Shown here piece after piece: positions 55,126-61,529 of a DNA stretch of 64,000 nt. The stretch comes from CAVYBY01 sp963766935 (GTDB taxonomy: Bacteria > Actinomycetota > UBA4738 > HRBIN12). Below the pieces are notes generated by a model that was not told the DNA's origin, did no database searches, and was given only the letters and a program-made list of their open reading frames with translations. Numbering within the stretch: the first letter of the stretch is position 1; each line of letters begins with the position of its first letter. The stretch is from NCBI GenBank assembly GCA_963766935.1, contig CAVYBY010000009.1:1-64000 (forward strand), in the 5' to 3' direction. Both the position numbers and the translations under genes were made by a program.

Positions 55126-55137
55126 AGGAGGTGATCC
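55126..55137 (+). promoter_or_regulatory. full-length Shine-Dalgarno of the pilin gene
   Basis: AGGAGGTGATCC is an exact complement of the bacterial 16S 3' end (GGATCACCTCCT), unusually long, directly before GTG 55138. It would favour strong translation of the pilin relative to its operon mates. Confidence 0.7.
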
Positions 55138-55356
55138 GTGGTGCTGATCCTTCGGTTCTTCACGCGCCTGCTCGGCGTGCTCCGACCGCTGGAGCTGCGG
55201 CGGCAGGACGGCCAGACCACGGCCGAGTACGCGCTGGTGATCCTCGCGGCGGCCGCGGTCGCGGTCGTGCTGATCGCGTGGGCACGGTCGTCGGGCCGGC
55301 TGCCCGCGTTCTTCAACTCGATCGTCGACAGCCTGATGGGCGATGCGGGTTCGTAG
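55138..55356 (+). CDS. Flp-type pilin (DUF4244-like)
   Basis: A 72-aa prepilin-like protein. A basic leader ends at a Gly-Gln-Thr site followed by TAEYALVILAAAAVAVVLIA, with Glu at +5-type position typical of type IVb pilins, then a short tail. It matches the Rv3656c-type pilin in position. No prepilin peptidase is in the window. It is probably the most highly translated gene of the operon. Confidence 0.83.
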   Translation: MVLILRFFTRLLGVLRPLELRRQDGQTTAEYALVILAAAAVAVVLIAWARSSGRLPAFFNSIVDSLMGDAGS

Positions 55357-55738
55357 GCCCGGACCCGAGCGGGGAACGGCGGCCGTCGAGTTCGCACTCG
55401 TGCTGCCGCTGTTGCTCGTAACGGCCCTGGCGCTGGTTCAGGTCGGCCTGCTTGCCCGGGACCGGGTGTTGGTGGAATCGGCGGCGCGCGCGGCGGCGCG
55501 CGTCGCCGCGGTCGAACCCGACGATGCCGCCGTCCGCCGGGCGGCCGGCGACGCGGCGCCGGGTCTGGACGCCGGCCGCCTCGCCGTCTCGATCGCGCGG
55601 GCAGGAAGCCAGGGTGATCCCGTCACGGTGACGGTCGCCTACGAGGACCACGTCGTCGTGCCGTTCGTCGGCTGGCTCTTTCCGCGCGGCTCGGTCGGGA
55701 TGCACACGACCACCGTCGCGAGGCAGGAGTTTCCGTGA
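55343..55738 (+). CDS. TadE-like pseudopilin
   Basis: A 131-aa TadE-family protein: GTAAVEFALVLPLLLVTALA is the processing site plus TM helix, followed by an outer domain (VLVESAARAAARVAAVEP and VTVTVAYEDHVVVPFVGWLF). It overlaps the pilin gene by 14 nt and the next gene by 4 nt. Confidence 0.85.
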   Translation: MRVRRPGPERGTAAVEFALVLPLLLVTALALVQVGLLARDRVLVESAARAAARVAAVEPDDAAVRRAAGDAAPGLDAGRLAVSIARAGSQGDPVTVTVAYEDHVVVPFVGWLFPRGSVGMHTTTVARQEFP

Positions 55739-56136
55739 CCAACGAACGGGGGAGCGTCACGGTGGTCACCGCCGCGCTCATCCTCGTGGTGCTCGTCCTC
55801 ACGCTCGGGACGGCGGACGTCGCGAAGGTCGTCGTCGCGCGGACGCACGCGCGGTGGGCGGCGGACGCCGCGGCGCTCGCCGCCGCGCAGGACCTTGCCC
55901 TCGGCGGTGAGGACCCCGGGGCTCCGGCGGCCGAGTACGCCAACCGCAACGGCGCCCAGCTCATGAGCTGCGCCTGCCCGGCCGGCGGGACCGAGGCGGT
56001 CGTCGAGGTCCGCCTTCGGGTCGGCGGGCTGTTCCTGGCCTCCGACGGCGGATGGGCCTCGGCCCGCGCCCGCGCGATCGTCGACTGGCCCGGCCCCGGC
56101 GGCGCCTCCGTCGGTCGGGGGATACCTCTTCCGTAG
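55735..56136 (+). CDS. TadG-like / Rv3654c-like secreted or anchored protein
   Basis: A 133-aa protein with a short basic start, one TM helix (VVTAALILVVLVLTLGTADV) and the helical ARTHARWAADAAALAAAQDL segment typical of TadG-like and Rv3654c-family proteins. GTG 55735 overlaps the TadE stop. It closes the Tad operon; a strong hairpin follows. Confidence 0.8.
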   Translation: MTNERGSVTVVTAALILVVLVLTLGTADVAKVVVARTHARWAADAAALAAAQDLALGGEDPGAPAAEYANRNGAQLMSCACPAGGTEAVVEVRLRVGGLFLASDGGWASARARAIVDWPGPGGASVGRGIPLP

Positions 56137-56137
56137 A

Positions 56138-56178
56138 CGCCGAGACCCCCGGGATCCGCCCCCCGGGGGTCTCCGGCG
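56138..56178 (+). terminator. hairpin terminator of the Tad operon
   Basis: GAGACCCCCGGG (56142-56153) / CCCGGGGGTCTC (56162-56173) form a perfect 12-bp stem, extended by CGCC/GGCG with one bulged C. It begins 2 nt after the last Tad stop and also sits at the 3' end of the convergent gene. Confidence 0.75.
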
Positions 56179-56194
56179 ACGGAACCGATCCTTG

Positions 56195-56662
56195 CTACGG
56201 GATCACGTGGAAGATGAACGCGTACTCGGCGCCGCCCTTGCGGGCCACGAGGTCCATCGTCCCTCGGGCGTTCTGGTACTTGCCCCTGCCGCCCGTGATC
56301 ACCAGCGTGTTGTTCTTGGTGTCGGAGAAGACGCCCTCGACGGTGATCGCGCCGTCGCCGACCGACGTGATCCACCGGCACTCCCAGGTGCCGAGCGCCG
56401 GGCTGATCCGGATGCAGTCGCCCTGATCCCGGCCGACCTGATGCTTGTTGGTCGCGTCGAAGATCCGGTTGTGCCAGGTCAGCAGATCCCCGGCGGTGTC
56501 GCCCGCCTTGCCCGTATCCGTCACGACGTCGGTGGTCGCGTGCTCGATCACCTTGATCGTCACGGGACTCGTGACCTTGACCGACGATGTGGCCGCCCAG
56601 ACGATCGACGTGATCGTCCCTACCGCGACCACGGTGCTCACGAAGACCGCGAGCTTGCGCAT
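56195..56662 (-). CDS. secreted allene-oxide-cyclase-like beta-barrel protein
   Basis: A 155-aa exported protein with signal peptide LAVFVSTVVAVGTITSIVWA. The mature part has the AOC/dirigent barrel pattern: GDLLTWHNRIFDATNKHQVG, DQGDCIRISPALGTWECRWI, GDGAITVEGVF and VITGGRGKYQNARGTMDL. Bacterial members of this fold are mostly uncharacterised. ATG 56662 follows GGGAGGGAGG; a -10-like TAGGGT lies upstream. Confidence 0.8.
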   Translation of the reverse strand: MRKLAVFVSTVVAVGTITSIVWAATSSVKVTSPVTIKVIEHATTDVVTDTGKAGDTAGDLLTWHNRIFDATNKHQVGRDQGDCIRISPALGTWECRWITSVGDGAITVEGVFSDTKNNTLVITGGRGKYQNARGTMDLVARKGGAEYAFIFHVIP

Positions 56663-56797
56663 GGTGCCTCCCTCCCCTTGGGAACGGCCGACCCTATCCC
56701 GAACCGCAGGAGCGGACGAACCGGCGATCGCCGGGGGCTCTTGAACCTGAACGGCCATTCAGGCTAGCGTGGCACCGACGATTCGAGGAGCCTTGTT

Positions 56798-57769
56798 CTG
56801 AACCGCCTCAATCCGTTTGCGCGCGAAGGCGTCTGGCTGAAAGCCGCGCTGCACACCCACACGTCCGAGACCGACGGCGAGCTGGATCCCGAGGCCCACG
56901 TCGCCCATCACGAGTGGGCGGGGTTCGACGTCCTGGCGATCACCGACCACTGGAAGCTCACCCGGATGAAGTCCACCGAGCATCTCGTGGTGCTCACGGG
57001 CGCCGAGCTGGCCGTCGACCCGGTTGGCCTCGGCCGCTACACCGAGATCCTCGCGATCGGCATCGACGAGGTCCCCGAGGACCCGGGCGGCGATCGCCGG
57101 CATTGGGACCCGCACGAGAACGAGGAGCACTACACCTTCAAGACGTTCCCCGACCTGAGCACCGCCGGCGTCGCGATCGGCGCGCAGGGCGGGGTCAGCT
57201 ACATCGCCCATCCATACTGGAGCGGTCTCCCGCCCGAGGCCCTGACCGGCGCGCGCGGCGTCACCGGCGTCGAGCTGTTCAACAGCTCGGCCGAGCGCGA
57301 GAACCGGCGCGGCGACTCCTCCTACGTGTGGGACCTGGCGCTGGAAGCCGGCTCGCCGCTGTTCGCGATCGCGACCGACGACTGCCACTACCCCGGGTTC
57401 GACATCGGCGACGCCTGGACGATGGTCCGCGCCGCCGAGCGCTCGCCGGAGGCGGTGATGGCGGCGCTTCGCGACGGTCTCACCTACGCGAGCTCGGGCC
57501 CGGTCCTGTACGACGTGTTTCGCGACGACGCCGCGATCGAGGTTCGGTGCAGCCCGTGCGCCTCGGCCACGCTCATGTCGGGGGCCGAGCTCGGCTGGGG
57601 CGTCGTCGCCGGTCCCCGCGGACGGCAGGAAGCGCTTCGCGTGCTCGAGCGCGACGACGACGGCCTGATCGTTCGCGTTCGCTTCGAACCGCCCGAACAG
57701 GACCTCTCGTATATCCGAGTGGTCGTTACCGACGGCAGCGGCCGTTCCGCCTGGACGAACCCCATCTGA
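56798..57769 (+). CDS. PHP-domain (CehA/McbA-type) metal-dependent hydrolase, apparent CTG start
   Basis: A 323-aa PHP-fold protein. Metal motifs: ALHTHTSETDGEL, FDVLAITDHWK, YIAHPYWSG and ATDDCHYPGFDIGDAW. PHP enzymes hydrolyse phosphoesters or related bonds. The first ATG (56966) would remove the essential HTHT and TDH motifs. The only start with a ribosome site (GAGGAG, 7 nt away) that keeps them is CTG 56798; no ATG, GTG or TTG lies in frame between the TAG at 56765 and there. A start-region indel is the alternative. It lies 16 nt before the solute-binding gene. Confidence 0.8.
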   Translation: MNRLNPFAREGVWLKAALHTHTSETDGELDPEAHVAHHEWAGFDVLAITDHWKLTRMKSTEHLVVLTGAELAVDPVGLGRYTEILAIGIDEVPEDPGGDRRHWDPHENEEHYTFKTFPDLSTAGVAIGAQGGVSYIAHPYWSGLPPEALTGARGVTGVELFNSSAERENRRGDSSYVWDLALEAGSPLFAIATDDCHYPGFDIGDAWTMVRAAERSPEAVMAALRDGLTYASSGPVLYDVFRDDAAIEVRCSPCASATLMSGAELGWGVVAGPRGRQEALRVLERDDDGLIVRVRFEPPEQDLSYIRVVVTDGSGRSAWTNPI

Positions 57770-57785
57770 TCTGGAGGCCTCGACG

Positions 57786-59570
57786 ATGACGCTTCGCCGC
57801 ACGGTCGCGATTCCCTCGGCGTTCCTCGTGGCCATTCTCGTGATGCTGCCGGCCGCGGCGCTCGCGCAGAGCTCGGCGTCGCCGCATCAGAAGATCACGC
57901 TGCACGTGGGGACGATCAACGACATGGTCTCGGACAACCCGTTCGCCGCCTGCTGCCCCGGCGACTGGGAGATGAACATCCTCAACTACGACCTCATGCT
58001 GGGCTTCAGCCAGAAGGACCTGTCGCCCTCGCCGGGGATCGCCACCGGATGCGATCCCTCATCGGACCGGATGATCTGGACCTGCGACATCCGCTCGGGT
58101 GTGAAGTGGAGCGACGGCACGCCGCTCACGTCGAAGGACGTCGCGTTCACGTATCAGTTCATCCTGGACAACAACATCCCGAACTACCGCGACTACCTGC
58201 CGTTCAACCCGACCTTCGAGACGCCGGACGACACGACGCTCGTCTGGCACTCCGAGAAGCCGACGTTCGCCCCGATCGTGCCGCCGTGGGTCTACATCGT
58301 CCCCGAGCACATCTGGAAGCAGTACGACGGCGCCGGGCTGAAGACGATCAAGCACGTCGAGAACGCGCCGTCCGTCGGCAGTGGGCCGTTCACGCTCGAG
58401 GAGTGGAAGGTCGGCGAGTTCTGGCGGATGGACGCGAACCCGTACTACTGGGGCGGGCCATCCCACATCGACGAGATCATCTTCGACGTCTTCTCGAGCG
58501 AGGAGTCGATGGTGCAGGCCCTCCGGCAGGGGAGCGTCGACATCGTCGACGGCATGAGCCCCACCCTGTTCAACTCGCTCGAGGGAGCGCCGAACATCCA
58601 GACGCATCGGACGGTCTCGGACTGGTGGCTGAACCTGGCGTTCAACTTCGGCGGCCAGGGCAAGGACGCGACCAACCTTCCGGCACTGCACGACTTGGCG
58701 CTTCGCAAAGCCATCGAGCAGGCGATCGACAAGGAAGCCATCGTCAAGACCGTCTATCAGGGCGACGCGGAACCGGGTGACACCGTCGTGCGGCCCGCCT
58801 CGACCTTCTGGCATCTGGATATCCCGGCAGCCGACGAGATCCAGTACGACCCGGAGGCGGCGAAACAGACGCTGGACCAAGCCGGGTATGTGGATACGGA
58901 CGGCGACGGGGTGCGGGAGGACCCGGCGACCGGCGATCCGCTCGAGCTGCACATCGCCGCCGTGACGACCACGCAGGGCGCGACGGACGCCGGCTCGCTG
59001 ATCAGGGGGTGGCTCGACGACGTCGGGATCAAGGTCGATCTCTCACCCGTCAGCGAGGCCAAGGTGTACGACCTGTGGGCCGCCGGCGACTTCGACGCCT
59101 ACATCTGGTACTGGAGCGGAGACCCGGACCCGGACTACCAGATGTCCGCGTTCACGACGGGACAGTGCCTCGGCTGGAGCGACGGCTGCTACTCGGATCC
59201 GACCTTCGACAACATGTACAGCGAGCAGCGGGACATCCTGGATCCGGCGAAGCGTCTCGAGCTGATCGACAAGATGCAGCAGTACCTCTACGACCAGATC
59301 CCGTGCATCGTGCTGGCGTACCCGAGCGGCTTGCAGGCCTACCGGACCGATCACTTCACGGGCTGGGAGCCGGCTCCGGGACCCGACGGCTACCTGGTCG
59401 GCGGCGGCTACGGCACCTGGTCATACCGGAACATCACCCCGGTCACGGGTGAGGCGACCGCCGAGCCCGGGCTCTCCGGCGTCGTCTGGCTGGTCGTCGG
59501 CGCCGGAGTCGTGCTGGTCGTCGGCGCGTTCCTGTTCGCCCGTCGTTCCCGCCGGGAGGACGAGGCCTGA
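57786..59570 (+). CDS. ABC transporter family 5 solute-binding protein with C-terminal TM anchor
   Basis: A 594-aa extracytoplasmic peptide/nickel-type binding protein. The signal peptide is FLVAILVMLPAAALAQSSAS. The SBP_bac_5 core includes GVKWSDGTPLTSKDVAFTYQ, VGSGPFTLEEWKVGEFWRMD and ALRKAIEQAIDKEAIVKTVY. Unusually, a C-terminal TM helix (GVVWLVVGAGVVLVVGAFLF) and basic tail tether it, in place of a lipobox. No permease or ATPase follows; the 3' end overlaps clpP antisense. Ligand unknown. Confidence 0.9.
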   Translation: MTLRRTVAIPSAFLVAILVMLPAAALAQSSASPHQKITLHVGTINDMVSDNPFAACCPGDWEMNILNYDLMLGFSQKDLSPSPGIATGCDPSSDRMIWTCDIRSGVKWSDGTPLTSKDVAFTYQFILDNNIPNYRDYLPFNPTFETPDDTTLVWHSEKPTFAPIVPPWVYIVPEHIWKQYDGAGLKTIKHVENAPSVGSGPFTLEEWKVGEFWRMDANPYYWGGPSHIDEIIFDVFSSEESMVQALRQGSVDIVDGMSPTLFNSLEGAPNIQTHRTVSDWWLNLAFNFGGQGKDATNLPALHDLALRKAIEQAIDKEAIVKTVYQGDAEPGDTVVRPASTFWHLDIPAADEIQYDPEAAKQTLDQAGYVDTDGDGVREDPATGDPLELHIAAVTTTQGATDAGSLIRGWLDDVGIKVDLSPVSEAKVYDLWAAGDFDAYIWYWSGDPDPDYQMSAFTTGQCLGWSDGCYSDPTFDNMYSEQRDILDPAKRLELIDKMQQYLYDQIPCIVLAYPSGLQAYRTDHFTGWEPAPGPDGYLVGGGYGTWSYRNITPVTGEATAEPGLSGVVWLVVGAGVVLVVGAFLFARRSRREDEA

Positions 59571-60191
59571 GGTCGACATCGAGCCCGCGATCCTGAGCCG
59601 GGGATGCTCGAGGATCTCGTCGACGAGGCCGTAGGCGAGCGCGCCTTCGGCATCGAGGATGAAGTCGCGGTCGGTGTCGGTCGCGATCCGTTCGATCGGC
59701 TGACCGGTGTGCTCGGCGAGGATCTCTTCGACCCGGCGGCGCTGGCGCACGATCTCCTTGGCATGGATCTCGAGGTCGCTCGACTGGCCCTCCACGCCGC
59801 CGTGCGGCTGGTGCAGCAGCACGCGCGCGTTGGGGAGCGCGAACCGCTTTCCGCGGGTACCCGCCGCGAGGATGACCGCCGCCGCCGAGGCCGCCTGCCC
59901 GACGCAGTAGGTGGCGACGTCGGGTCCGATGTGCCGCATCGTGTCGTAGATGGCGAACAGGCCCGTCGCCGCGCCGCCCGGGCTGTTCACGTACATGGCG
60001 ATCTCCTTCTCGGGGTCCTCCGACTCGAGGAAGAGCAGCTGGGCGACGACGAGGTTCGTGACGTCGTCATCGATCGGGCTGCCGACGAAGACGACCCGAT
60101 CCCGAAGCAGGCGCGAGTAGATGTCGAAGACGCGATCGCCGCGCGTCGAAGGCTCGAGGACGGTCGGAACCATCTGATTTCCGGTGGCCAT
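59421..60191 (-). CDS. clpP: ATP-dependent Clp protease proteolytic subunit
   Basis: A 256-aa ClpP serine peptidase. The triad is Ser in GQAASAAAVILAAG, His in RVLLHQPHGG and Asp in the TDRDFILDAEGALAYGLVDE segment. ATG 60191 follows GAGAGGAG. Typical ClpP ends near LEHPRLRIAG; here about 50 extra, Asp/Gly-rich residues follow and overlap the end of the solute-binding gene by 150 nt tail to tail. The tail may be real or reflect a lost stop. A promoter and two palindromes lie upstream. No clpX or second clpP is in the window. Confidence 0.92.
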   Translation of the reverse strand: MATGNQMVPTVLEPSTRGDRVFDIYSRLLRDRVVFVGSPIDDDVTNLVVAQLLFLESEDPEKEIAMYVNSPGGAATGLFAIYDTMRHIGPDVATYCVGQAASAAAVILAAGTRGKRFALPNARVLLHQPHGGVEGQSSDLEIHAKEIVRQRRRVEEILAEHTGQPIERIATDTDRDFILDAEGALAYGLVDEILEHPRLRIAGSMSTSGLVLPAGTTGEQERADDQHDSGADDQPDDAGEPGLGGRLTRDRGDVPV

Positions 60192-60215
60192 GGCGTCGCT
60201 CCTCTCGGTAGGATT

Positions 60216-60231
60216 GCAACCATGCGGTTGC
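60216..60231. promoter_or_regulatory. palindromic operator O1
   Basis: GCAACC-ATGC-GGTTGC, a perfect 6-bp dyad. It covers about +1 to +16 of the predicted clpP transcript. Confidence 0.65.
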
Positions 60232-60238
60232 GACATTC

Positions 60239-60267
60239 ACTCTATCCGGGTGCTGCGATCGTCGCAA
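60239..60267 (-). promoter_or_regulatory. clpP promoter
   Basis: On the minus strand TTGCGA (60262-60267) and TAGAGT (60239-60244) are separated by 17 bp, giving a start site near 60232 and a leader of about 40 nt with GAGAGGAG. The -35 overlaps operator O2. Confidence 0.5.
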
Positions 60268-60279
60268 CCAATCGGTTGC
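60264..60279. promoter_or_regulatory. palindromic operator O2
   Basis: GCAACC-AATC-GGTTGC, the same dyad as O1 with centres 48 bp apart, extended by one more pair (C/G). It overlaps the predicted clpP -35 and lies 26 nt before the SRPBCC start. Confidence 0.65.
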
Positions 60280-60304
60280 GTTCGGCACCGGCGGGAGCGA
60301 GGCC

Positions 60305-60670
60305 GTGACGGCCGAGCCGGTCCTGCGCGAGGTCGTTCTCGCCGCGCCGCTCGCCGACGTGTGGGTGGCCGTGACGGCGCCGGAGCATCTGGGCGCCTGG
60401 TTCGGCGCCGAGGTGGACTTCGAACCGCGCCCGGGCGCCGCCTTGTCGTTCCGGTTCCCCGACGGTTCGGCCCGGCGCGGCGTGGTGGAGACCGTCGAGC
60501 CGCCGCACCGCCTCGTGATCCGCTGGCGACCCGTTCGCGTCGAGGCCGGCGAGGTGTGGCTCGGGGACGCCACGACCGTCGAGCTGACGCTCGAGGCGGC
60601 CGCCGACGGACGCACGCGCGTGGCCGTCGTGGAACGCCCGGCCGTGCCCGAGGCGGCGATGCGCGCGTGA
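60305..60670 (+). CDS. SRPBCC (AHSA1-like) domain protein
   Basis: A 121-aa START-like ligand-binding protein of the AHSA1 type: LREVVLAAPLADVWVAVTAP, HLGAWFGAEVDFEPRPGAAL and VVETVEPPHRLVIRWRP. These proteins bind hydrophobic ligands and are very often paired with an ArsR regulator, as here (GTGA overlap). Divergent from clpP. Confidence 0.87.
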   Translation: MTAEPVLREVVLAAPLADVWVAVTAPEHLGAWFGAEVDFEPRPGAALSFRFPDGSARRGVVETVEPPHRLVIRWRPVRVEAGEVWLGDATTVELTLEAAADGRTRVAVVERPAVPEAAMRA

Positions 60671-60996
60671 GCGACGGACGATCGGTCGACGCCGTGTTCC
60701 AGGCGCTCTCCGACCCGACGCGGCGGGCGGTGATCCGGTCGCTCTCCGAGGACGGCCCGTCGACCTCGACCGAGCTGTCGTCCCGCTTGCCGGTGACGAG
60801 ACAGGCCGTCGAGAAGCATCTGGCCCAGCTCGAGGACGCGGGTCTCATTCTCGGATCCTCCGAGGGGCGAGGCCGTCGCTACCGGCTGACGCCGCGGCCG
60901 CTCGCCGACGCCATGGGCTGGATGGTCGACGTGGGCGCGGAGTGGGACGAGCGGCTCCGCTCGCTGCGGCGCCATGTGGAGGGGCCAAAGCGCTGA
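60667..60996 (+). CDS. ArsR-family transcriptional regulator
   Basis: A 109-aa winged-helix repressor: VDAVFQALSDPTRRAVIRSL, LSSRLPVTRQAVEKHLAQLE, DAGLILGSSEGRGRRYRLTP. No metal-binding Cys motif is present, so the signal is probably not arsenite; the SRPBCC partner may provide it. GTG 60667 overlaps the SRPBCC stop. The two GCAACC-N4-GGTTGC palindromes upstream are its likely binding sites. Confidence 0.9.
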   Translation: MSDGRSVDAVFQALSDPTRRAVIRSLSEDGPSTSTELSSRLPVTRQAVEKHLAQLEDAGLILGSSEGRGRRYRLTPRPLADAMGWMVDVGAEWDERLRSLRRHVEGPKR

Positions 60997-61042
60997 GCTG
61001 CAGATAGGCCGTTCGGCTGGTTCAGCATGTCGGAGGCGGCGG

Positions 61043-61048
61043 TAGACT
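61043..61048 (+). promoter_or_regulatory. putative -10 box (TAGACT), leaderless DUF5318 start
   Basis: TAGACT ends 8 nt before ATG 61057. Confidence 0.42.
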
Positions 61049-61056
61049 GCCCGACC

Positions 61057-61473
61057 ATGCGCACCACGAACCGCCGCACGCCGATCCGACGCTCGAAGCG
61101 CGCCGAGCTGGGCGTCATCGACTACACGCTCGCCAAGCGGGCGCTGCTTCGCGACGCGCAGATCGGTGTGCTGGGTCTGACCGATCTCTGCGATGCGCAC
61201 CCCGAGCTGATGCGGGCCGCCCGCTACGTCGGCGAAGAGACGCGCAACGACTGCCCGGTTTGTGGAAAAGAGAAGCTGGTGCTTCTTGCCTACGTCTACG
61301 GCGACACGTTGAAACAAGAGAGCGGGCGTGTCTGGTCGATCGAGACCGGCATGAAGCTCGCGGCGCAGCACCCCGACGCCTGCTGCTACGTGGTCGAGGT
61401 CTGCCGCAACTGCCACTGGAACCACCTGCGCGAGTCGTTCACGGCCCGCACCCGCCGCAGCGCCACCGGCTGA
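61057..61473 (+). CDS. DUF5318 family protein
   Basis: A 138-aa protein of an actinobacterial family of unknown function: VIDYTLAKRALLRDAQIGVL, then a four-Cys cluster (DCPVCGKEKLVLLAYVYGD and EVCRNCHWNHL) that probably binds zinc. ATG 61057 is favoured over 61027 by the -10 box and family length. It lies 56 nt before the PBP gene, a frequent neighbour of this family in actinobacteria as I recall it. Confidence 0.85.
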   Translation: MRTTNRRTPIRRSKRAELGVIDYTLAKRALLRDAQIGVLGLTDLCDAHPELMRAARYVGEETRNDCPVCGKEKLVLLAYVYGDTLKQESGRVWSIETGMKLAAQHPDACCYVVEVCRNCHWNHLRESFTARTRRSATG

Positions 61474-61515
61474 TCGCTCGGTTTCGCGCTGCCCTGCCCT
61501 ATCCGGGGCCCCCGG

Positions 61516-61521
61516 TAGGAT
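61516..61521 (+). promoter_or_regulatory. putative -10 box (TAGGAT), leaderless PBP start
   Basis: TAGGAT ends 8 nt before GTG 61530. Confidence 0.4.
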
Positions 61522-61529
61522 TGGTTGCA

